DNA from: Flavobacterium sp.
Lineage (GTDB): Bacteria > Bacteroidota > Bacteroidia > Flavobacteriales > Flavobacteriaceae
Assembly: GCA_017989775.1 (NCBI GenBank)
Contig: JAGNPF010000027.1
Location: forward strand, 1 to 9,687
Direction: 5' to 3'
DNA length: 9,687 nt
Shown: positions 5,715 through 9,687 of the stretch, one piece after another
Position numbering within the stretch: the stretch's first letter is position 1
How the letters are laid out: every line of letters begins with the position of its first letter
The notes under the pieces: model-generated
Seen by the model: the letters and a program-made list of their open reading frames with translations, nothing else
Told to the model about the DNA's origin: nothing
Database searches by the model: none
Translations under genes and position numbers: made by a program

Positions 5715-8093
5715 ATGGATGTGCAAAATTGTTTCCATTGCGGATTGGATATTATAAAGGAGGAAGAGATTGTTTTTGACGAAAAAAAATTTTGTTGCAA
5801 TGGTTGCAAAACCGTTTACGAAATTTTCAGCCTCAATGACATGACTTGCTATTATGATTTCGAGAAGTCTCCGGGAGCAACGCCACTTGACATCAAAGGC
5901 AAATATGATTTCTTGGACAACGAAGGAATTGTATCCAAATTGTTGGAATTTCAAGAGGACAAAACGGCTATCGTTTCCCTTAATATTCCCCATATTCACT
6001 GTAGTTCCTGTATTTGGATTCTCGAAAATTTGCAGCGTCTCCAAAAAGGAATCAGCACTTCACAGGTCAATTTTCCCGAAAAGAAAGTCCGAATTACCTA
6101 TAATCCCGAAATGGTTTCCCTCAAAACCATTGTTCATTTGTTGAGTTCCATTGGCTATGAACCTTACATCAGTTTGGAAAATTACGAAACCGGGAAGAAT
6201 AATGTAGATAGAAGTTTAACCTATAAATTGGGCTTGGCTTTCTTTTGTTTTGGCAATATCATGCTGCTTTCTTTTCCCGAATATTTTGAAGTCAAGGAAT
6301 ATTGGTTGGATAATTACCGACCATTTTTCCGTTGGTTGATATTCGCCTTGTCCTTGCCTTCCTTTTTGTATTCGGCCAGCGGTTACTATGTTTCGGCTTA
6401 CAAAAGCATCAAATCGGGCATGTTGAATATCGATATTCCGATTGCCTTGGGAATTATTATCTTCTTCATTCGAAGCACTTTCGACATCATAATGGATTAC
6501 GGTTCGGGTTTTTTCGACAGCTTGACGGGTTTGATTTTCTTTATGCTTTTGGGCAAAATGTTCCAAATCAAAACCTATAGTTTCTTGAGTTTCGAAAGGG
6601 ATTTTAAATCGTATTTTCCAATAGCCATTACCAAAATCAACGCCGATGCTTCGGAAGAAAGTGTTCCTGTTTATGATATTCAAAAAGGCGACAGGCTATT
6701 GATTAGAAATCAGGAATTGATTCCCGTTGACGGAATCCTGATGTCTGAAAAAGCCGAAATTGATTATAGTTTTGTCACTGGAGAAGCCATTCCAATCACC
6801 AAAAAATCGGGAGATAAAGTATTTGCCGGCGGGAAGCAAATGGGGAAAGTCATCGAAATGCAAGTTTTGCATTCGGTTTCCCAAAGCTATTTGACCCAAT
6901 TGTGGAGCAACGACGTTTTCCAGAAAGAAGTCGAGCAAAAACACAAATCCATTACCGATACCATAAGCCGTTATTTTACGCCCATACTTTTGTTGATTGC
7001 CTTTGCAGGATTTGGTTATTGGATTTTTATTGATGCCAATACTGCTTTCAACGTGTTTACGGCAGTGCTGATTGTGGCTTGTCCTTGCGCCTTGGCATTG
7101 ACGGCTCCGTTTACGATGGGAAATGTGTTGCGAATTTTGGGCAAAAAGAAATTTTATCTCAAAAATGCCTTGGTCATTGAGCAATTGGCCAAAGTGGACA
7201 CCATCGTTTTCGACAAAACGGGAACCATAACCACCAACAAAAAATCGAATATTTCCTTTGAAGGCAAGGAGCTTTCGGAAGAGAATTTAATATTGGTCAA
7301 AAACGCACTTCGTGGCTCAAATCATCCGTTGAGCCGAATGTTGTATGATTTTTTACCCGAGGTTAAAAGATTAAAAGTAAATGATTTTGAGGAAATCACG
7401 GGAAAAGGAATTCAGGCCGAGATTGAAGGAAACCAAATCCAAATTGGTTCCGCTTTATTCGTTGGAAAAACGGAAGAAAGCAATATTCAACAAACTTCGG
7501 TTCATATCAAGATTAATGAAGTGTATTGCGGAAAATACATTTTCAATAACCAATACCGTGAAGGTTTGGCAGAACTTTTCGAACAGTTGAGCCACAATTA
7601 CCAAATCAAGGTTTTGTCCGGCGACAATGAAGGGGAGCGTTCCACTTTGGAAAGTCTTTTGCCCAAACAAACCGAATTGGTCTTCAATCAAAAACCGGAA
7701 CAAAAACTGGAATTCATCAAAAAACTGCAGCAAGAAGGCAAAAACGTGATGATGGTTGGAGATGGGTTAAACGATGCTGGTGCTTTGGCACAAAGTAACA
7801 TCGGAATCTCCATTTCCGAGAACGTCAACGTGTTTTCGCCCGCCTGCGACGCCATTTTGGATGCCGGTGAGTTCAAGAAACTGAATTATTTTTTGAAATT
7901 GTCCCAAAAATCCATCACGACCATCAAAATGAGTTTTGGATTGTCGCTTTTGTACAATGTTGTTGGTCTGTCGTTTGCGATAACCGGAAAACTGGATCCC
8001 TTGGTGGCGGCCATCATAATGCCGTTGAGCACGGTTACAATTGTCAGTTTCGTGACGATTATGAGCAACTTTTACGCCAGAAGATTATTGTGA
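5715..8093 (+). CDS. ccoI: CcoI/FixI-type copper-transporting P1B ATPase for cbb3 oxidase assembly
   Basis: A 792-residue inner-membrane ATPase that moves copper for the cbb3 oxidase CuB centre. The N-terminus has the Cys-rich domain typical of FixI/CcoI (CFHC at 6-9, FCCNGC at 26-31), followed by a heavy-metal-associated domain with HCSSC (95-99). Membrane helices lie at about 171-190, 205-225, 237-253 and 267-283, then the actuator domain with TGE (355-357). Helices at about 421-438 and 445-465 follow, the latter with the metal-site CPC (456-458). The catalytic domain has DKTGT (phosphorylated Asp500), the HP motif (537-538) and GDGLND (682-687). The last two helices carry YN (747-748) and MPLST (769-773), matching Cu(I)-ATPase signatures. 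An in-frame TTG at 5688 was rejected as start because it lies in the -7 element, and the conserved N-terminus begins at the ATG. It is divergent from the regulator, with ccoS following after 114 bp. Confidence 0.93.
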   Translation: MDVQNCFHCGLDIIKEEEIVFDEKKFCCNGCKTVYEIFSLNDMTCYYDFEKSPGATPLDIKGKYDFLDNEGIVSKLLEFQEDKTAIVSLNIPHIHCSSCIWILENLQRLQKGISTSQVNFPEKKVRITYNPEMVSLKTIVHLLSSIGYEPYISLENYETGKNNVDRSLTYKLGLAFFCFGNIMLLSFPEYFEVKEYWLDNYRPFFRWLIFALSLPSFLYSASGYYVSAYKSIKSGMLNIDIPIALGIIIFFIRSTFDIIMDYGSGFFDSLTGLIFFMLLGKMFQIKTYSFLSFERDFKSYFPIAITKINADASEESVPVYDIQKGDRLLIRNQELIPVDGILMSEKAEIDYSFVTGEAIPITKKSGDKVFAGGKQMGKVIEMQVLHSVSQSYLTQLWSNDVFQKEVEQKHKSITDTISRYFTPILLLIAFAGFGYWIFIDANTAFNVFTAVLIVACPCALALTAPFTMGNVLRILGKKKFYLKNALVIEQLAKVDTIVFDKTGTITTNKKSNISFEGKELSEENLILVKNALRGSNHPLSRMLYDFLPEVKRLKVNDFEEITGKGIQAEIEGNQIQIGSALFVGKTEESNIQQTSVHIKINEVYCGKYIFNNQYREGLAELFEQLSHNYQIKVLSGDNEGERSTLESLLPKQTELVFNQKPEQKLEFIKKLQQEGKNVMMVGDGLNDAGALAQSNIGISISENVNVFSPACDAILDAGEFKKLNYFLKLSQKSITTIKMSFGLSLLYNVVGLSFAITGKLDPLVAAIIMPLSTVTIVSFVTIMSNFYARRLL

Positions 8094-8117
8094 AAAAAAT
8101 ATTATAAATTGATTTTT

Positions 8118-8135
8118 TTTGTTATTTTTAACAAA
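8118..8135. repeat. AT-rich inverted repeat between ccoI and ccoS
   Basis: TTTGTTA (8118-8124) and TAACAAA (8129-8135) are perfect inverted arms around a TTTT loop. The stem is weak and no T-tract follows on the plus strand. It could be a weak terminator for ccoI or a protein site. The sequence does not decide between them. Confidence 0.4.
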
Positions 8136-8140
8136 TAATA

Positions 8141-8164
8141 AAAATATGATAAATGTCATATTTT
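8141..8164. promoter_or_regulatory. Fnr-like operator upstream of ccoS
   Basis: AAAATATGA (8141-8149) and TCATATTTT (8156-8164) are perfect 9-bp inverted arms with a 6-bp spacer. The central 14-mer, ATGATAAATGTCAT (8146-8159), matches the operator upstream of ccoI at 12 of 14 positions. Its centre (8152.5) lies 29.5 bp before the ccoS -7 element, again near -41/-42. Confidence 0.65.
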
Positions 8165-8181
8165 GAAAAAAGACAATGAAG

Positions 8182-8189
8182 TATTTTTG
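8182..8189 (+). promoter_or_regulatory. Putative -7 element of the ccoS-ccoN promoter
   Basis: TATTTTTG is an exact TAnnTTTG match. Transcription would start near 8195, leaving a very short leader before the ccoS ATG at 8208. A TTTG at 8162-8165 is 16 bp upstream, short for a -33 element, and overlaps the operator flank. Confidence 0.58.
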
Positions 8190-8207
8190 TTCACGTAATT
8201 TTACAAT

Positions 8208-8399
8208 ATGAGTGTCATATATTTACTTATTTCTATCAGTATCATAGTTGCCATTGTCTTTTTTATTGCTTTTATAATGGCAGTAAAGAAAGGGCAATAC
8301 GACGACGATTACACTCCTTCAGTTCGAATGCTTTTTGACGATGAATTAATTCATTCTAAAGTTGAAAAGCCCAAAGTCGATACCACGACGACTTTATAG
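8208..8399 (+). CDS. ccoS: CcoS, cbb3-type cytochrome oxidase assembly protein
   Basis: A 63-residue single-pass membrane protein. The hydrophobic helix spans about 3-26 and is followed by the family signature GQYDDDYTPSVRMLFDD (29-45), then a short polar tail. CcoS proteins are needed to obtain a cbb3 oxidase with its haem and copper cofactors in place, and they are encoded next to ccoI and ccoN in many bacteria. The upstream TAnnTTTG element and Fnr-like palindrome suggest this gene begins its own transcript, with ccoN 56 bp downstream. No good Shine-Dalgarno is seen. Confidence 0.92.
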   Translation: MSVIYLLISISIIVAIVFFIAFIMAVKKGQYDDDYTPSVRMLFDDELIHSKVEKPKVDTTTTL

Positions 8400-8455
8400 T
8401 AGTCGAAAACCCATTGAACCTTAAACTTTTTAAACCAATTAATTAATAACTATTT

Positions 8456-9687
8456 ATGGAAATGCAACAGTTTTATTATGACAACAAAATTGTAAAGAAG
8501 TTCATTTACGCAACCATCGTTTTCGGTGTTGTGGGAATGTTGGTAGGGCTTATTCTGGCCACGATGTTTCTTTTTCCAAACATGACCGACGGCATTTCGT
8601 GGTTGAGTTTTGGTAGATTGAGACCTTTGCACACCAATGCGGTAATTTTTGCCTTTGTGGGGAATGCCATGTTTGCCGGGATTTATTATTCCTTGCAGCG
8701 ATTGTTGAAGGCCAGGATGTTCAGTGATTTCTTGAGTAACCTGAACTTTTGGGGCTGGCAATTGATTATTGTGGCGGCAGCCATTTCCTTGCCGTTGGGT
8801 TACAGCACTTCCAAGGAATACGCCGAATTGGAATGGCCAATAGACATAGCCATCGCCTTGATTTGGGTAGCTTTTGGTGTCAACATGATTGGTACAATTT
8901 TAAAAAGAAGAGAGCGTCATTTATATGTTGCGATTTGGTTTTACATAGCGACTTTTGTTACTGTTGCTGTTTTGCACATTTTCAATAGTTTGGCATTGCC
9001 GGTAAGCGGAATGAAAAGTTATTCGGTTTATGCGGGAGTTCAAGATGCCTTGGTTCAATGGTGGTACGGTCACAATGCGGTTGCATTTTTCTTGACCACT
9101 CCGTTTTTGGGATTAATGTATTACTTTGTTCCAAAAGTGGCGAATCGTCCTGTTTATTCTTATAGATTATCCATTGTTCACTTTTGGTCGTTGATATTCT
9201 TGTATATCTGGGCTGGACCTCACCATTTATTGTATTCCGCTTTACCAACTTGGGCACAAAATTTAGGTGTTGTTTTCTCCATTATGTTGATTGCTCCGTC
9301 TTGGGGAGGTATGATCAACGGATTGTTGACTTTGAGAGGAGTTTGGGATAAAGTGCGTGTGGATCCAGTGTTGAAATTCTTCGTGGTGGCCATTACGGGT
9401 TATGGAATGGCTACTTTTGAAGGGCCGATGTTGTCTCTGAAAAATGTAAATGCCATAGCGCATTTCACCGACTGGATTATTGCCCACGTTCACGTTGGAG
9501 CATTGGCTTGGAACGGATTTATGGCATTCGGTATTATTTATTGGTTGATACCAAGAATGGCCAAAACTAGTCTGTATTCCATCAAGTTGGCCAATTTCCA
9601 CTTCTGGATTGGTACTTTGGGAATTATACTTTACACGCTTCCAATGTATGTTGCGGGATTTACCCAAGCTTCGATGTGGAAACAATT
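8456..9687 (+). CDS. ccoN: cbb3-type cytochrome c oxidase subunit I, CcoN (3' end missing)
   Basis: The frame is open from the ATG at 8456 to the end of the window, giving 410 visible residues. This is the catalytic membrane subunit of the high-affinity, proton-pumping oxygen reductase. The ligands follow P. stutzeri CcoN numbering with a shift of one: His59 (RPLHTN) and His346 for low-spin haem b, His344 for haem b3 (AHVHVG, 343-348), and His206 (YGHN), His256 and His257 (AGPHH) for CuB. Tyr250 is the cross-linked tyrosine and Glu322 (FEGP) the conserved glutamate. About ten hydrophobic helices are visible. In many Bacteroidota CcoN is fused to the CcoO cytochrome c subunit, and whether that holds here lies beyond the edge. 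It is preceded by ccoS and probably co-transcribed with it. Confidence 0.95.
   Translation, partial: MEMQQFYYDNKIVKKFIYATIVFGVVGMLVGLILATMFLFPNMTDGISWLSFGRLRPLHTNAVIFAFVGNAMFAGIYYSLQRLLKARMFSDFLSNLNFWGWQLIIVAAAISLPLGYSTSKEYAELEWPIDIAIALIWVAFGVNMIGTILKRRERHLYVAIWFYIATFVTVAVLHIFNSLALPVSGMKSYSVYAGVQDALVQWWYGHNAVAFFLTTPFLGLMYYFVPKVANRPVYSYRLSIVHFWSLIFLYIWAGPHHLLYSALPTWAQNLGVVFSIMLIAPSWGGMINGLLTLRGVWDKVRVDPVLKFFVVAITGYGMATFEGPMLSLKNVNAIAHFTDWIIAHVHVGALAWNGFMAFGIIYWLIPRMAKTSLYSIKLANFHFWIGTLGIILYTLPMYVAGFTQASMWKQ

Noticed and set aside
6216..6683. Open frame antisense to ccoI
   Set aside because: Shadow of the ATPase gene with low-complexity, domain-free translation. The same holds for the frame at 6696-7184.

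Overview
The window looks like a Flavobacterium-type chromosome (Bacteroidota, Flavobacteriia). The supporting signs are an AT-rich sequence, promoter-like TAnnTTTG elements, near absence of good Shine-Dalgarno sites, a DUF5606 protein, a Bacteroidota-style peptide deformylase, and a cbb3 oxidase cluster arranged as crp/fnr <- -> ccoI-ccoS-ccoN. I see no mobile element, CRISPR array, rRNA or tRNA.

Layout. Bases 1-375 hold the 3' part of ruvX (Holliday-junction resolvase family). Converging on it, with a 38-bp overlap of the two 3' ends, is a long minus-strand gene (338-2674) for a FUSC/YccS-like membrane protein. A short divergent intergenic region then leads to a plus-strand housekeeping group: def (2821-3408), a DUF5606 gene (3489-3980) and mazG (4065-4862). 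A hairpin terminator lies between DUF5606 and mazG, and a strong bidirectional one follows mazG (4867-4918). From 4924 onward the window is a microaerobic respiration module. It holds a Crp/Fnr regulator on the minus strand (4924-5604), then on the plus strand the copper P-type ATPase ccoI (5715-8093), the small assembly protein ccoS (8208-8399), and the catalytic subunit ccoN (8456 to the window edge, truncated).

How it fits together. CcoI supplies copper for the CuB site of the cbb3 oxidase, CcoS is needed for cofactor loading, and CcoN carries the haem-copper centre. All its expected metal ligands are visible. The regulator aligns with E. coli FNR at three of the four Fe-S cysteines, with Ser in the remaining place. 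Two Fnr-like palindromes occur, one upstream of ccoI (a perfect 14-mer, ATGATAATTATCAT) and one upstream of ccoS. Each is centred about 29 bp upstream of a perfect TAnnTTTG -7 element, which is class II activator geometry. The first also sits across the likely -33 region of the regulator's own promoter, which suggests autoregulation. This circuit is the most interesting signal in the window. It is inferred from sequence and is a variant of a known type, not a wholly new system.

A second, smaller observation is a short repeat family containing TCGAyTkCGCTC. One copy is intergenic after def, and a related copy appears to form an in-frame insertion of about 8 codons in mazG.
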